Shown here in pieces: positions 17,982-28,552 of a stretch of 64,000 nucleotides of DNA (positions within the stretch are counted from its first letter, which is position 1; every line of letters begins with the position of its first letter). The translations under genes were made by a program, and so were the position numbers. Below the pieces are notes generated by a model. The model did not search any database and was not told where the DNA came from. It was given only the letters and a program-made list of their open reading frames with translations. Origin of the DNA: Staphylococcus nepalensis (GTDB lineage Bacteria; Bacillota; Bacilli; Staphylococcales; Staphylococcaceae); the NCBI RefSeq assembly GCF_014635045.1, contig NZ_BMCF01000003.1, positions 124,001 to 188,000 of the forward strand, given 5' to 3'.

Positions 17982-18737
17982 TTAATATAATTTAATACTA
18001 CCACCGTCTACCATTACGGTTTGTCCAGTAATATATTGAGCATCTTTACTTCCTAGAAATACAGCGACCGGTCCAATGTCTTTTTCAACGTCTCCAAATT
18101 TTTGTAGAGGAATGCCTTGGATAACTTGATTATAATATTCTGGGTTATCTTTTCTCCATTGATCAACACCTTCAGAATAAGCAATAGGTGAAATCACATT
18201 AGCATTGATACCAAACGCTCCGAATTCATTTGCAATCACCCGAGTTATACCACGAATAGCTTCTTTCGCAACAACATAGGCACCTTGATTTTTATCTCCC
18301 TTAACAGCTGCGCCAGAACCAAAGTTTATAATGTTTCCTTGAGTTTCTTTTAAATAAGGAATTACCATTTGGCATAAATAAAACGTCGCATAAAACCCCG
18401 TATTAAATGACAAATTCAAATCATCTTCCGTAATATTTAAAAAACTATTCATACGAGATGCATGAGCGTTATTAACTAATATGTCAATTTGTCCATAAGT
18501 CTGTATAGTACGGTCCACACAAGCTTGTAATGATGCTTTATTACTTAAATCTGTTTTGATAAAGAAAGTATCATAACCTTGGTTGTTTAATTCTTGGCTC
18601 AATGCCTGTCCTTTTTCTTCAGCAATGTCAGCAATAACAACTTTCGCATTTTCTTTAACGTAGGCTCTTACAATCCCTGAACCAATGCCTCCTGCGCCAC
18701 CTGTTACGATAGCAATTTTATTATCTAGTCTAGCCAT
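17982..18737 (-). CDS. Short-chain dehydrogenase/reductase
   Basis: 251 residues, classical SDR: TGGAGGIGSGIVRAY, VVIADIAEEKG (Asp after strand two, so NAD preference likely), NNAHAS in place of the usual NNAG, YVVAK catalytic pair and VMVDGG near the end. AAAGGTG precedes the ATG, which overlaps the MFS gene stop by eight bases. It pairs with the SDR behind it, suggesting two redox steps on one substrate. Confidence 0.85.
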   Translation of the reverse strand: MARLDNKIAIVTGGAGGIGSGIVRAYVKENAKVVIADIAEEKGQALSQELNNQGYDTFFIKTDLSNKASLQACVDRTIQTYGQIDILVNNAHASRMNSFLNITEDDLNLSFNTGFYATFYLCQMVIPYLKETQGNIINFGSGAAVKGDKNQGAYVVAKEAIRGITRVIANEFGAFGINANVISPIAYSEGVDQWRKDNPEYYNQVIQGIPLQKFGDVEKDIGPVAVFLGSKDAQYITGQTVMVDGGSIKLY

Positions 18738-20010
18738 TTAAATCACCTTTCTTTTTAGAATTCCAATATCCTTCTTTAACAAGTTTTTCTTTATTTTTAA
18801 AAGCCAAAATAATCGCAATGATATTAACCACAAATAGTAAAATAATGATAATAAGGCCCGTGGTATAGCTTCCTGAAATATCATATATAAAACCATAAGC
18901 TGGTAAAGCGACAATAGATGCAAGGGCTAAGCCAATTGATGAGGTGGAATAAATTTGACTATAGTCTTTACTTCCAAATAATGACGAAGCCATAGCTGGT
19001 GCTATTGTTCCAATCGATGAAGTAAACATTCCAAATAAGAATAAAGCAACAGCTACTACCACAATAAAATCAGGCATAGCAATCAATAAAATAGTGGCGA
19101 TTAGCCCTAGTATCATAGCCAATAAACCCACTTTTTTTGCGCCAATCTTGTCTGTGAGATAACCAAATACGAGTGAACCGACAAAAACACCCACCATCAG
19201 TGCAGACATCATTGCGCCAGCAATGCTAACTTTTTGTCCATGATTAACAAGATAAGTAGGGACGTGCATTGTAAAGCTTGATATAGCGGTAATAATGAAG
19301 AAAAATAGGGCTAATAAGAAAAAAGCTGGCGTTTTTTTGGCCGTAGTATACGCAATACCTTCGATGTTTTGTATTTGTTTATGGGGGTCTATATCAGTGC
19401 TTGTATCTCCATAAGCTTTTGTATTTTTATCCTTAGGAGAATTACGAATTAATAATAAAATGATAGGTGTAACAATAATAAGCACACCTAATCCTGTAAT
19501 AAAGTATGCATTTCTCCAATCAAACTGACTAATTAAAGCGCCTATAATAGGTTGCGCAAATACACCCAGTAACCCTCCAATTGCTGATAAAATACCAAGG
19601 GCCAGCCCTTTCCCTTTACTAAACCATCTTTCGATTAAAACAGGACCACCTATTACAGTAATGAAAACCCCGCCGATAGCGAGTGGTATAGCTAAGAGGT
19701 ACCATCCCCAAATTGAATTCATTAAACCAAATAAAGCGAACGCACCTGCTTGGAAAATAATGGCAAAAAATAATACCAACCGTGCACTATATTTAGATAA
19801 TAGCTTTCCTCCAAACGGAAGAAACAGCAGGGTCACAATCGAAGAAACACTTAAATAAATCGTTAAACTCCCTACGCCTACATTTAAATCTTGGGACACA
19901 GGGGATAAAAATAAACCTGCTGAATTATTTAACGCTGCTTTACCTAATCCTACAGAAACACAGAGCCCTATTAATATTAACCACGCAAAATGTAACCTTT
20001 CTTTATGCAT
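18730..20010 (-). CDS. MFS transporter (monocarboxylate/oxalate-formate antiporter type)
   Basis: 426 residues, twelve predicted spans. Length, a long central loop (about residues 195-225) and the segment GSLVFGYLTDKIGAKKVG, an MFS motif A copy between later helices, fit the OFA/monocarboxylate porter group. AGAGGTGG precedes the ATG. It follows the MarR gene by 27 bases and is coupled to two SDR genes, so the operon probably takes up and modifies a small organic acid or ketone. Confidence 0.85.
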   Translation of the reverse strand: MHKERLHFAWLILIGLCVSVGLGKAALNNSAGLFLSPVSQDLNVGVGSLTIYLSVSSIVTLLFLPFGGKLLSKYSARLVLFFAIIFQAGAFALFGLMNSIWGWYLLAIPLAIGGVFITVIGGPVLIERWFSKGKGLALGILSAIGGLLGVFAQPIIGALISQFDWRNAYFITGLGVLIIVTPIILLLIRNSPKDKNTKAYGDTSTDIDPHKQIQNIEGIAYTTAKKTPAFFLLALFFFIITAISSFTMHVPTYLVNHGQKVSIAGAMMSALMVGVFVGSLVFGYLTDKIGAKKVGLLAMILGLIATILLIAMPDFIVVVAVALFLFGMFTSSIGTIAPAMASSLFGSKDYSQIYSTSSIGLALASIVALPAYGFIYDISGSYTTGLIIIILLFVVNIIAIILAFKNKEKLVKEGYWNSKKKGDLNG

Positions 20011-20037
20011 TTAAGCCACCTCTAAAATTCAAAATAT

Positions 20038-20481
20038 TTATCTGCTTTCTGTATTTAAATATTTTACTCGTTCAAATAATTTCTTTTGTATGCTTAATAG
20101 TTGTTCAACTTCTTCAATATTTAAAACAGAATAAACTTCATTTCTCATGTTTTGGCCTTGCTTTTGGGCTTCTTCTAAAACTTTTAAACCCTTTTTAGTT
20201 ATTGTAATCAAGACTACTCTACGGTCATTTTTTTGATGTTCTCGTAAAATATAACCTTCTTTTACAAGGTTGTTCGTTAGTTTTGTGATAGCGCCAGACG
20301 TGTACCCTAGAGCAAGTGCAAGTGTAGAAGGCTTTTGCGGACCTTCTTCTTTTAATTTTGATAAAGCTAAAATTTGTGAAATATTAACGTTTAAATTAAA
20401 TTTTTTCATGAAAAGCGTCATCGTTGCATCATTAAATAATTCGGCGTTGTGAATGAGTTCAAAAAAATTATTGTTTTCCAT
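20038..20481 (-). CDS. MarR-family transcriptional regulator
   Basis: 147 residues with a MarR winged helix: PSTLALALGYTSGAITKLTNNLVKEGYILREHQKNDRR, the wing DRR being typical. Very strong AGGAAGGAGA precedes the ATG. It leads the MFS-SDR-SDR operon and probably represses it and itself from the 79-base gap to the divergent GNAT gene. Confidence 0.9.
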   Translation of the reverse strand: MENNNFFELIHNAELFNDATMTLFMKKFNLNVNISQILALSKLKEEGPQKPSTLALALGYTSGAITKLTNNLVKEGYILREHQKNDRRVVLITITKKGLKVLEEAQKQGQNMRNEVYSVLNIEEVEQLLSIQKKLFERVKYLNTESR

Positions 20482-20560
20482 GTTATCTCCTTCCTAAAAA
20501 TAAATTGTAATGTTAATATACCAGTAAAAGGTTTCCAGGTAAAATAATAAAGGAGTAATT

Positions 20561-21006
20561 ATGACTGTTTATATAAATAATATAAATCCATCTAATGTTA
20601 ACGAAGTAAAGCAATTAAAAGTAAATTCTAAACAAATGCATTTTATTGAAACTGTACACGAATGTTTAAATGAAGCCGAGAAATTTTCTCAGTGGTGTCC
20701 TGTAGCAATTTATAACGACAATGAAATTGTAGGTTTTGCGATGTATGGTTGCTTTGGTAAAAAAAAGAAACATGGATTGATCGAATTCTCATTGATGAAA
20801 AATATCAACGTCAGGGTATTGGTCGAAAAGCAATGAGGTTATTAATGTTTTTTGTATTAGATAAATATAAAGTTAATACACTTTATTTAAGTATTGTTCG
20901 AGAAAACCAAGTAGCTAGAAAGTTATATGAGGAGTTAGGGTTTTACTATACATTAGTGGATGATTTAAATGGGGAATTGATATTTAAATATAGCAAAGGA
21001 GCATAA
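20561..21006 (+). pseudogene. GNAT acetyltransferase, frameshifted in an A run
   Basis: The first frame (from 20561) gives a GNAT N-terminus and stops early at 20836. From about 20773 a different frame continues with WIDRILIDEKYQRQGIGRKAM (acetyl-CoA binding Q/RxxGxG/A loop) and VARKLYEELGFYY to a stop at 21006. Adding one A to the eight-A run at 20759-20766 joins both into an intact protein of about 149 residues reading KKKETWIDRI. Family function is N-acetylation, possibly of a polyamine or small amine. A strong AAGGAG precedes the start. Either decay or a homopolymer read error. Confidence 0.8.
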
Positions 21007-21011
21007 TAAAA

Positions 21012-21746
21012 ATGAAAAGATTAGAAAATAAAGTGATAATAGTTACTGGTGCAGCACAAGGTATGGGAAAAACGCATGTTGAAAAATTATTAGCTGAAGG
21101 TGCAAGGGTGGCTATTACTGATATCAATAAAGAATTGGGAGAACAAGTTTCTAAAGCATTAGGAGAAAATACTATTTTTATACAACACGATGTTGTTAAC
21201 GAGAGTGACTGGCAAAATGTAGTAAATATAGTAATGAATAAATGGGGGCATATTGATGTATTAATTAATAATGCTGGTATTACGTATAATACACCCCTAG
21301 AAGAATTAAGTTTAGAAAATTATATGAAAATAGTAAATGTTAACCAAGTATCCGTATTTCTAGGTATGAAAACAGTAGCAAGCATTATGAAAGCACAAAA
21401 AAATGGGTCCATCATTAATGTTTCATCTATGAATGGTTTAGTAGGAGGCGCTATAGGTTACACTGATACCAAGTTCGCAGTTAGGGGTATGACTAAAGCA
21501 GCTTCTAGAGAATTATCCCCTCATAACATTAGAGTAAATTCAGTACACCCTGGCGTTATCCAAACATCTATGTTAGAACAAGAAGGTGTTAAAGAACAAG
21601 TAGAACAATTCAAAACAACAATTCCTATGAGACGTGCTGCTCAAACTGAAGAAGTTTCTAATATGATTATTTTCCTTTCTTCTGAAGAATCGAGTTATTC
21701 AACTGGTTCTGAATTTGTAATTGATGGCGGTCTCACAGCATTGTAA
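21012..21746 (+). CDS. Short-chain dehydrogenase/reductase
   Basis: 244 residues, classical SDR: VTGAAQGMGKTHVEKLL, NNAGIT, YTDTK catalytic pair and FVIDGG. AITDIN at the end of strand two favours NAD(H). AAAGGAG lies at the end of the upstream GNAT frame, so the two form a small operon. Homologues carry various alcohol or hydroxysteroid dehydrogenase names; the substrate is not evident. Confidence 0.85.
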   Translation: MKRLENKVIIVTGAAQGMGKTHVEKLLAEGARVAITDINKELGEQVSKALGENTIFIQHDVVNESDWQNVVNIVMNKWGHIDVLINNAGITYNTPLEELSLENYMKIVNVNQVSVFLGMKTVASIMKAQKNGSIINVSSMNGLVGGAIGYTDTKFAVRGMTKAASRELSPHNIRVNSVHPGVIQTSMLEQEGVKEQVEQFKTTIPMRRAAQTEEVSNMIIFLSSEESSYSTGSEFVIDGGLTAL

Positions 21747-22144
21747 TAAAAACAATAATAATTTATTCGGAATAATAGTGAGCACTGTTTTATTATAAAA
21801 ACCAAATTATTATATCGTCGTATTTCTAGGTGAAATACTTTGAAAATCAAATGTGTGATTACTATATATTTATAAATTTTGTAGTTATTTTAAATGTATC
21901 ATTTTAATCTGTATAAGTATTCACCTTACGCTTTTGCAATTGTTTCGTGTTTTATAGCTTTTTTAATAACAACGCATATTAAAACAAAAGAAGCGTTGTT
22001 AAATATTACATTCAACGACGAAAGGCTGTTTTTCATTCTATATAAAATACGTACGCCACAATTCGGTTACATGCCGCAACTATAGGATACTTACCTGTTA
22101 GAAAAAATGCATTTAAAATATTTGGATAAGGGGGTGTAACCAAA
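21747..22144. other. Intergenic region without a supported gene
   Basis: Nearly 400 AT-rich bases. A 63-codon frame (21894-22085) has no ribosome binding site and an unusual composition, so I do not call it. The last 30 bases hold the strong RBS of the XRE gene. Confidence 0.5.
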
Positions 22145-22591
22145 ATGGATTTTCATAATATATTAAAAAAGAAAAGAATAGAAGCTAATTTATCTCAAGA
22201 AGGTTTAGCAGATCGTTTAAATATAAGTAGGCAATCTATATCGAAATGGGAAAATGAAAAAGGATATCCAAACATTGAAACACTCCTGAAAATAAGTGAC
22301 ATATTTAATATCACAGTAGACGAACTTTTAAAGGGAGACGATTATTTGAAAGACAAAATAATTCAAGATAGCAAAAATTTAAAACACCACAAATGGAAGA
22401 CTTTTTTTGATGTTTTAATAGTGATTGGTCTCATATTGATAGTCGCAAAAATAGCAATCTTTATAATCACAAAAATACCTGGTAACGAAATTGATTTTTT
22501 ATCTGGTTCCATTATTTATTCATTTGGACCATTATGCTTAATGATTATTGGTGCTATAGGTACAGATATATTAAGTAAAAAGTATAAATAA
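22145..22591 (+). CDS. XRE-family regulator with membrane anchor
   Basis: 148 residues. Residues 1-65 are a helix-turn-helix of the XRE type (RIEANLSQEGLADRLNISRQ, SISKWENEKGYPNIETLLKI, VDELLKGD). Two hydrophobic helices follow (about 83-105 and 115-140). Such membrane-tethered XRE proteins often sense envelope signals or control a neighbouring transporter, but no partner gene is obvious here. AAGGGGGTG before the ATG. Confidence 0.85.
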   Translation: MDFHNILKKKRIEANLSQEGLADRLNISRQSISKWENEKGYPNIETLLKISDIFNITVDELLKGDDYLKDKIIQDSKNLKHHKWKTFFDVLIVIGLILIVAKIAIFIITKIPGNEIDFLSGSIIYSFGPLCLMIIGAIGTDILSKKYK

Positions 22592-23150
22592 TACTTTACG
22601 CACGTAGACTCCCGGTATGCTTAACTGTCATAAATCTTGAATAATTGGTTTATATCGCACGATATACTAACAATTTTTCCTGATTTAGTTAAGCATTCTT
22701 TTCAATATTTTAATAAATTCATTCAACGTAAATGCCACAAGCTACGTACTTCAATTGCACGCTTCTTTTCTCGAAAATGTAAAAACACCAATTGCTCCTC
22801 CAAAATATCGTGAAGTATACAGCATATACCCAAGGCATGAAAATTCGTCAAAGAAGCCCTTTTGTCTCTCTCAATATCTTAAAAGAATACTCAATATTAC
22901 CTTACTTTTAATTTTAAAAATCGTTACGTTTTTTAAATAATGGTCCTACTTTTTAGGCCTCCCCAAATCAAAATTTTTGAAAAATTTTACAAATTTCTAA
23001 AAGCGTTTAGATACGGGGAAAACTAAATATAACAAGGTTGTTATAAAATTTAATTAAAATTAGAATATAAATTGTTCGAAAGTTTGTTATGACAGTTTTT
23101 AAGACGGTTTTTAGTAAAAAAATTATAAATTTAGATATACAAATATACGC
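22592..23150. other. Long intergenic region before the cys operon
   Basis: About 560 bases with no supported gene. A 61-codon frame at 22755-22940 has no RBS and no recognisable similarity. The left half is less AT-rich than the right and may be remnant coding sequence, but I could not identify it. Confidence 0.4.
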
Positions 23151-23179
23151 TTGACATAAAAATTTACAATGAGTAAAGT
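23151..23179 (+). promoter_or_regulatory. Promoter of the cys operon
   Basis: TTGACA, 17-base spacer, TAAAGT, about 90 bases before the cysH ATG. A perfect -35 box. Regulation by CymR would be expected from the pathway, but I could not identify a convincing CymR site. Confidence 0.65.
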
Positions 23180-23270
23180 GTAAATCATAATTATTTTCGA
23201 ATAATTCTAAAATTAAAATCAATCTAATTATTAATTATTGATGAATGGTAAGAGGAGGGCGAATAAATTT

Positions 23271-24005
23271 ATGCATGAATCAAAAATTACATACGACCAT
23301 TTTAATGCAGATGCCTCTGAATCAATAAATATTGATGATGAAACGAAAGGCGCACGTGAAGTTGTGACATGGGCTTATCAAACCTATGGAGAGTCAGTTA
23401 TTTATGCTTGTAGCTTTGGCGCTGAAGGCATGATACTGATTGATTTAATTTATAGTGTTAAAAAGGATGCTCAAATTGTATTTTTAGATACAGGACTTCA
23501 TTTTCAAGAAACGTATGACTTAATTGATCGTGTTCAAGCACGTTATCCAGAATTACGTATTAAACTTAAAAAGCCAGAGCTCACTTTAGACGAACAAGCG
23601 TCACAGTATAACCCAGCACTTTGGAAAAATGCACCGAATCAATGTTGCTATATTAGGAAAATTAAGCCTTTGGAAGATGTTTTATCAGGTGCCACTGCTT
23701 GGATATCTGGATTGCGCAGATCACAGTCACTAAGTCGTCAAAATACGGTGTTCATTAATAAAGATGAACGATTCCAATCAGTCAAGATTTGCCCTTTGGT
23801 ACATTGGACGTGGGAGGATGTATGGCACTATATTAAAAAATATGAATTGCACTATAACGAATTGCACGATTTTAACTATCCAAGTATCGGTTGTATACCG
23901 TGTACTGCGGCTGTTGAAGGGCCTGGGGATTCACGTGAAGGAAGATGGACAAATTCAAATAAAACTGAATGCGGACTCCATACTACAGATCATCCTTCTC
24001 TATAG
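23271..24005 (+). CDS. cysH: Phosphoadenylyl/adenylyl-sulfate reductase
   Basis: 244 residues. It reduces activated sulfate to sulfite using thioredoxin. Cys125-Cys126 (NQCCYIRKI) and Cys208/Cys211 (GCIPCT) form the four-cysteine set that binds a 4Fe-4S cluster in APS-type reductases, and Cys234 in ECGLH is the catalytic cysteine. SFGAEG is the nucleotide-binding loop. The frame is open upstream to 23238, but the AGGAGGG lies inside that extension, so the ATG at 23271 is the start. First gene of the sulfate assimilation operon. Confidence 0.92.
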   Translation: MHESKITYDHFNADASESINIDDETKGAREVVTWAYQTYGESVIYACSFGAEGMILIDLIYSVKKDAQIVFLDTGLHFQETYDLIDRVQARYPELRIKLKKPELTLDEQASQYNPALWKNAPNQCCYIRKIKPLEDVLSGATAWISGLRRSQSLSRQNTVFINKDERFQSVKICPLVHWTWEDVWHYIKKYELHYNELHDFNYPSIGCIPCTAAVEGPGDSREGRWTNSNKTECGLHTTDHPSL

Positions 24006-24193
24006 TTAAAATCTATTTTTTTATTATTAATCCTTAGTATTCCAATCAGATAGATATAGTAAAAAAGAATTGATGCCATAGCGGGCTTAAATATCATTTA
24101 GATATGTGAAACGTCATGGTTCAGTATAATTTTTAAAGATATTTGAACAAAATCTGAAAGTAATTTAAAAAATTAAAATGAGGTGAAATGGTT

Positions 24194-26017
24194 GTGAATT
24201 TATCTGTTATCAATAGTCCATTTGATGAAAATCAAGCTGCACAGCTAAACCAAATTATTCAAAATCTCACTATCGAGCAACAAGTTTGGTTGAGCGGTTA
24301 TTTAACTGCAAATTTACAAAGCGTTACAACAAAACAAGAAACGCCCTCAGAAGTTGCGCAATTTGTATTAAATAAAGGGACATCTTCAAATAGTGATAGG
24401 CACATCACTGTGCTTTACGGTTCAGAAACAGGCAACGCCCAAGGCTTAGCTGAGAAGTTAGCGGACCGCCTTGTCGAACTTAATTTTAATGTGCAACTAA
24501 ATGCTATGAGTGATTTTAAAACAAAAGAATTAAAAAAAGTTGAAGATTTATTTGTAATTTCGTCCACACATGGTGAAGGTAACCCACCAGATAATGCGAT
24601 AAGTTTTCATGAATTTTTACATGGTAGAAAAGCACCTAACCTAGCAGACGTCCGTTTCTCAGTATTGTCTTTAGGGGACGCATCCTATGAATTTTTCTGT
24701 CAAACCGGTAAAGAATTTGATTCGCGCCTTGAAGCACTAGGCGGGGCACGCTTAGTAGAGAGACGAGATTGTGATTTAGATTACGATGATGTGGCTGAAT
24801 CGTGGATGGATCATATTATTGAACAATTGAGCGACAAGTCCTTGAGTGAAGAAACAGCATCGACAACAAATGAAGTCCAGTTGACGAACGACAAACATTA
24901 TTCAAAGTCTCAACCATATAAAGCAGAAATATTAGAGAATATTAATTTGAACGGTAGGGGTTCTAATAAAGAAGTAAGGCATATCGAATTACAATTTGAA
25001 GATTATGGTGAAGCGTATGAACCAGGCGATTGCTTAGTCGTTATTCCAGAAAACGATGAAAAATTAGTAGATAGATTGTTAGAAATTTTAAATTGGGACG
25101 CTCAAATAGATATACCTATCAATGAAAAAGGTGATGTCCTCACATTGAAAAACGCATTGCAACATCATTTTGAAATTACGAAACTAACTAAAACTTTGTT
25201 GCAGAAAGCTGCAGAATTATTTGATAATTCAGATTTATCAGAACATGTTTTAGATTATGAATGGATTAAATCTTATATATATGGCAGAGACTTAATTGAT
25301 TTAATTCAAGACTTTCAACCTAAGGCACTTGCACCTGAAGCGCTTTATCAGTTTTTAAGAAAATTACCTCCAAGAGAATACTCCATAGCAAGTAGTTATG
25401 AAGCAAACCCTGATGAAGTACATATAACAGTTGGTGCAGTCAGGTATTACTCACATCAACGTGATCGTCAAGGTGTGTGTTCGATTCAATTAGCTGAACG
25501 CTTGGAAGCAGGAGAATCAGCATCGGTATATTTAAAGAAAAACCCGAATTTCAAATTCCCGTTCGATGAAGCTACGCCTGTGATTATGATTGGTCCTGGA
25601 ACGGGGGTGGCGCCTTTCAGATCATATTTACAAGAACGTGAAGAGCTGGGTTTAAACGGTCAGACTTGGTTGTTTTTTGGAGAACAGCATTTTACAACAG
25701 ATTTTTTATATCAAACAGAATGGCAGGATTGGCTTAAAACAGGCGTGCTGAGCAAAATAGATTTAGCATTTTCAAGAGATACTAACGAAAAAGTATATGT
25801 TCAGCATAAAATTGAAGAACAAAGTGAAGCATTCTATGAATGGCTGATAAATGGCGCTGCATTATATGTTTGTGGCGATGAACAGTATATGGCTAAAGGC
25901 GTTCATGAAGCCATTCATAATGTTTTAGTCAAAGAAGGCAATATGTCTGACGAAGAAGCTGAAGTGTATTTGACACAAATGAAACAAGACAAACGATATC
26001 AAAGAGATGTTTATTAG
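24194..26017 (+). CDS. cysJ: Sulfite reductase (NADPH) flavoprotein alpha subunit
   Basis: About 607 residues: flavodoxin-like FMN domain (about 65-210, [28 protein letters not shown]), FAD domain with PREYSIASS, and NADPH domain with [14 protein letters not shown], ending KRYQRDVY. It passes electrons from NADPH to CysI. GAGGTG stands only two bases before the ATG at 24188 but eight before GTG 24194, so GTG is the better start. A 180-base gap separates it from cysH, so it may have its own promoter. Confidence 0.93.
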   Translation: MNLSVINSPFDENQAAQLNQIIQNLTIEQQVWLSGYLTANLQSVTTKQETPSEVAQFVLNKGTSSNSDRHITVLYGSETGNAQGLAEKLADRLVELNFNVQLNAMSDFKTKELKKVEDLFVISSTHGEGNPPDNAISFHEFLHGRKAPNLADVRFSVLSLGDASYEFFCQTGKEFDSRLEALGGARLVERRDCDLDYDDVAESWMDHIIEQLSDKSLSEETASTTNEVQLTNDKHYSKSQPYKAEILENINLNGRGSNKEVRHIELQFEDYGEAYEPGDCLVVIPENDEKLVDRLLEILNWDAQIDIPINEKGDVLTLKNALQHHFEITKLTKTLLQKAAELFDNSDLSEHVLDYEWIKSYIYGRDLIDLIQDFQPKALAPEALYQFLRKLPPREYSIASSYEANPDEVHITVGAVRYYSHQRDRQGVCSIQLAERLEAGESASVYLKKNPNFKFPFDEATPVIMIGPGTGVAPFRSYLQEREELGLNGQTWLFFGEQHFTTDFLYQTEWQDWLKTGVLSKIDLAFSRDTNEKVYVQHKIEEQSEAFYEWLINGAALYVCGDEQYMAKGVHEAIHNVLVKEGNMSDEEAEVYLTQMKQDKRYQRDVY

Positions 26018-26033
26018 AAAGGGAGTTGATTAC

Positions 26034-27743
26034 GTGTCAGAATCAAATTTAAATTTTTCAGAAAAATTGGATGAGATGGAGCGTATCAAAGCAGATAGTA
26101 ATTATCTTCGTGGAACAATTGTTGAAGGATTAGCAGATAGAATTACAGGCGCTATTTCAGAAGAAGACACTAAATTAATAAAGTTTCACGGCAGTTATAT
26201 GCAAGATGATAGAGATATTCGCGATGAACGACGTAGGCAAAAACTGGAACCCGCATATAGTTTCATGATTAGAGTTCGGGCGCCAGGTGGAGCTTCAACA
26301 CCAGAACAGTGGATTGCAATGGACGACATAGCGAATCAATATGCGAATCAAACGATTAAATTAACGACAAGACAAGCTTTTCAATTTCATGGGGTCTTGA
26401 AACGTAATCTAAAGCAAACCATGTTTGATATTAATCAATCTTTACTCGATACACTAGCTGCTTGTGGAGATGTGAATCGAAACGTGATGTGTAACCCCAA
26501 CCCTTATCAGTCCGATGTACATGCTGAAATCAATCAAATTGCAAGTGATATCAGTAGTTATCTTTCTCCTAAAACACAAGCATATCATGAAATTTGGTTA
26601 GATGGAGAGAAAGTGTTAGACACCAGTGACCAAGAGCCAGAACCACTATATGGCAAAACCTATTTACCACGTAAATTTAAAATTGGTATCGCTGTACCTC
26701 CTTCTAACGACATTGATGTGTTTTCACAAGATATCGGTTTGATTTCTATTATTGAAGATGGTGTTTTAGTAGGGTTCAATCTTACAGTTGGTGGCGGTAT
26801 GGGTATGAAACATGGCAATACCGCAACGTATCCACAAGTGGGCCGTTTAATAGGTTATTTCCCTAAAGCAGAAGTCGTAGATGTTTGTGAAAAAATACTT
26901 ACGATTCAACGTGATTATGGAAATCGTGAAGACAGAACCAACGCTCGATTTAAATACACAGTTGACCGTAAAGGTGTCTCATGGATCACTGATGAGTTAA
27001 ACCGTCGTTTAGGTTGGGATTTAGAATCAAAACGTGCTTTTCATTTTGAAGATAATGGTGATCGATATGGGTGGACCGAAGGCAGTGGTAAACACCATTT
27101 TACTTTGTTTATTCAAAATGGACGTATTAAAGATACTGAAGAGTATAAATTAAAAACTGCGCTTAGAGCCATCGCTGAGATACATACTGGTGACTTTAGA
27201 CTTTCTCCTAATCAAAATTTAGTTATTGCAAACGTAGAAGCGGAGAAAAAGGCGGAAATTGAAGCGTTGATAGAACAATACAATTTAACCGATGGGGCAC
27301 ATTATACTGGGCTACGCAGGAATTCTATGGCTTGTGTAGCGTTTCCAACTTGTGGTTTAGCAATGGCTGAATCTGAACGTTATTTACCTTCACTTATTAC
27401 TAAAATAGAAGCTTTATTGGATGAAGCTGGTTTAAGTGAAGAAGAGATCACTATCAGAATGACAGGATGTCCAAACGGATGTGCACGCCCCGCGTTAGCA
27501 GAAATTGCATTTATTGGTAAAGCACCTGGTAAGTACAACATGTATCTAGGAGGCGGATTTGCTGGCGATCGTTTAAATAAATTATTTAAAGAAAATATTG
27601 ATGAAGCAGAAATATTAAAAAGTTTGAGACCAATTTTATTGCAATATGCACAAGAAAGAACAGTGAATGAACGTTTCGGTAATTTTGTAGTAAGGGCAGG
27701 CATCATAGAAGAAGTGACAGACGGCCAATTATTTCATAGTTAA
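26034..27743 (+). CDS. cysI: Sulfite reductase (NADPH) haemoprotein beta subunit
   Basis: 569 residues. Duplicated ferredoxin-like/nitrite-sulfite reductase half domains with the cluster and sirohaem ligands [18 protein letters not shown] and [11 protein letters not shown] (C-x5-C and C-x3-C). It carries out the six-electron reduction of sulfite to sulfide. Open frame extends back into cysJ, but GGGAG sits before GTG 26034, which I take as the start. Confidence 0.95.
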   Translation: MSESNLNFSEKLDEMERIKADSNYLRGTIVEGLADRITGAISEEDTKLIKFHGSYMQDDRDIRDERRRQKLEPAYSFMIRVRAPGGASTPEQWIAMDDIANQYANQTIKLTTRQAFQFHGVLKRNLKQTMFDINQSLLDTLAACGDVNRNVMCNPNPYQSDVHAEINQIASDISSYLSPKTQAYHEIWLDGEKVLDTSDQEPEPLYGKTYLPRKFKIGIAVPPSNDIDVFSQDIGLISIIEDGVLVGFNLTVGGGMGMKHGNTATYPQVGRLIGYFPKAEVVDVCEKILTIQRDYGNREDRTNARFKYTVDRKGVSWITDELNRRLGWDLESKRAFHFEDNGDRYGWTEGSGKHHFTLFIQNGRIKDTEEYKLKTALRAIAEIHTGDFRLSPNQNLVIANVEAEKKAEIEALIEQYNLTDGAHYTGLRRNSMACVAFPTCGLAMAESERYLPSLITKIEALLDEAGLSEEEITIRMTGCPNGCARPALAEIAFIGKAPGKYNMYLGGGFAGDRLNKLFKENIDEAEILKSLRPILLQYAQERTVNERFGNFVVRAGIIEEVTDGQLFHS

Positions 27744-27765
27744 AATTTGGAAAGCAGGTGACAGT

Positions 27766-28539
27766 ATGGGGAAAGTATTTTTAGTTGGTGCAGGACCTGG
27801 AGATCCTGATTTAATTACAGTTAAAGGACAAAAGGCGATTGAAAAAGCGGATGTTATTCTATACGACCGTTTAGTAAACCCAGAATTATTAGGTTATGCG
27901 TCTTTGACTGCTAAGTTGATATATTGTGGGAAAGATCCGAATCATCAGTCTATTTCACAAGCAGATACAAATCAGATGCTCGTTGATTTGGCTCAAGAAG
28001 GTCATACTGTTACACGTTTAAAAGGAGGCGACCCTTTTATATATGGTAGAGGTGGAGAAGAAGCAGAAATACTAGCTAGATATAGTATACCATTTGAAAT
28101 TGTACCTGGTATTACTGCAGGTATTGCAGCGCCGGCCTATGCAGGTATTCCAGTGACTCATCGAGACTATAGTTCTTCGGTGGCTTTTGTTTCGGGTGTC
28201 ATTAATAAAGATATTGATAAAGACGAATATTGGAAACACCTTGCGTTAGGGCCTGAAACGTTATGTATTTATATGGGCGTGAAAAAGTTACCTAAAATTG
28301 TTGAATTATTAACGCAAAATGGCCGTGACCAAAAGACGCCCATTGCACTCGTTCATATGGGTACTTCTCAATTACAAAAAACAGTAGTAGGCACCTTAGA
28401 AACCATCATTGATGAAGCTAAAGAGATCGAAAACCCAGCTATGATCATCGTAGGAGAAGTTGTGAAACTGCGAAACCGTATTAGTTGGTTTGAAGCAACA
28501 TATAAAAATGAATTATTGACGCAACTCACATATCAATAA
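27766..28539 (+). CDS. cobA: Uroporphyrinogen-III C-methyltransferase
   Basis: 257 residues, SUMT/CobA family: VGAGPGDPDLITVKG at the N-terminus, LKGGDPFIYGRGGEE, VPGITAGIAAPAYAGIPVTHR. Makes precorrin-2 from uroporphyrinogen III with two S-adenosylmethionine molecules, the first step to the sirohaem needed by CysI. AGGTGA before the ATG; 22 bases after cysI. Confidence 0.93.
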   Translation: MGKVFLVGAGPGDPDLITVKGQKAIEKADVILYDRLVNPELLGYASLTAKLIYCGKDPNHQSISQADTNQMLVDLAQEGHTVTRLKGGDPFIYGRGGEEAEILARYSIPFEIVPGITAGIAAPAYAGIPVTHRDYSSSVAFVSGVINKDIDKDEYWKHLALGPETLCIYMGVKKLPKIVELLTQNGRDQKTPIALVHMGTSQLQKTVVGTLETIIDEAKEIENPAMIIVGEVVKLRNRISWFEATYKNELLTQLTYQ

Positions 28540-28552
28540 TGGAGGGCTTGAG

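Noticed and set aside
18738..18923. Alternative minus-strand frame at the end of the MFS gene
   Set aside because: Out-of-frame reading of the transporter C-terminus.
21894..22085. 63-codon plus-strand frame
   Set aside because: No RBS, weak composition, nothing similar recognised; at most a remnant.
22755..22940. 61-codon plus-strand frame before the cys operon
   Set aside because: No RBS and no protein-like pattern.
23007..23222. Minus-strand frame over the cys promoter
   Set aside because: AT-rich chance frame covering a good TTGACA promoter; no RBS.
24010..24187. CymR site between cysH and cysJ
   Set aside because: ATTCCAATC is suggestive but no dyad of the expected form was found.
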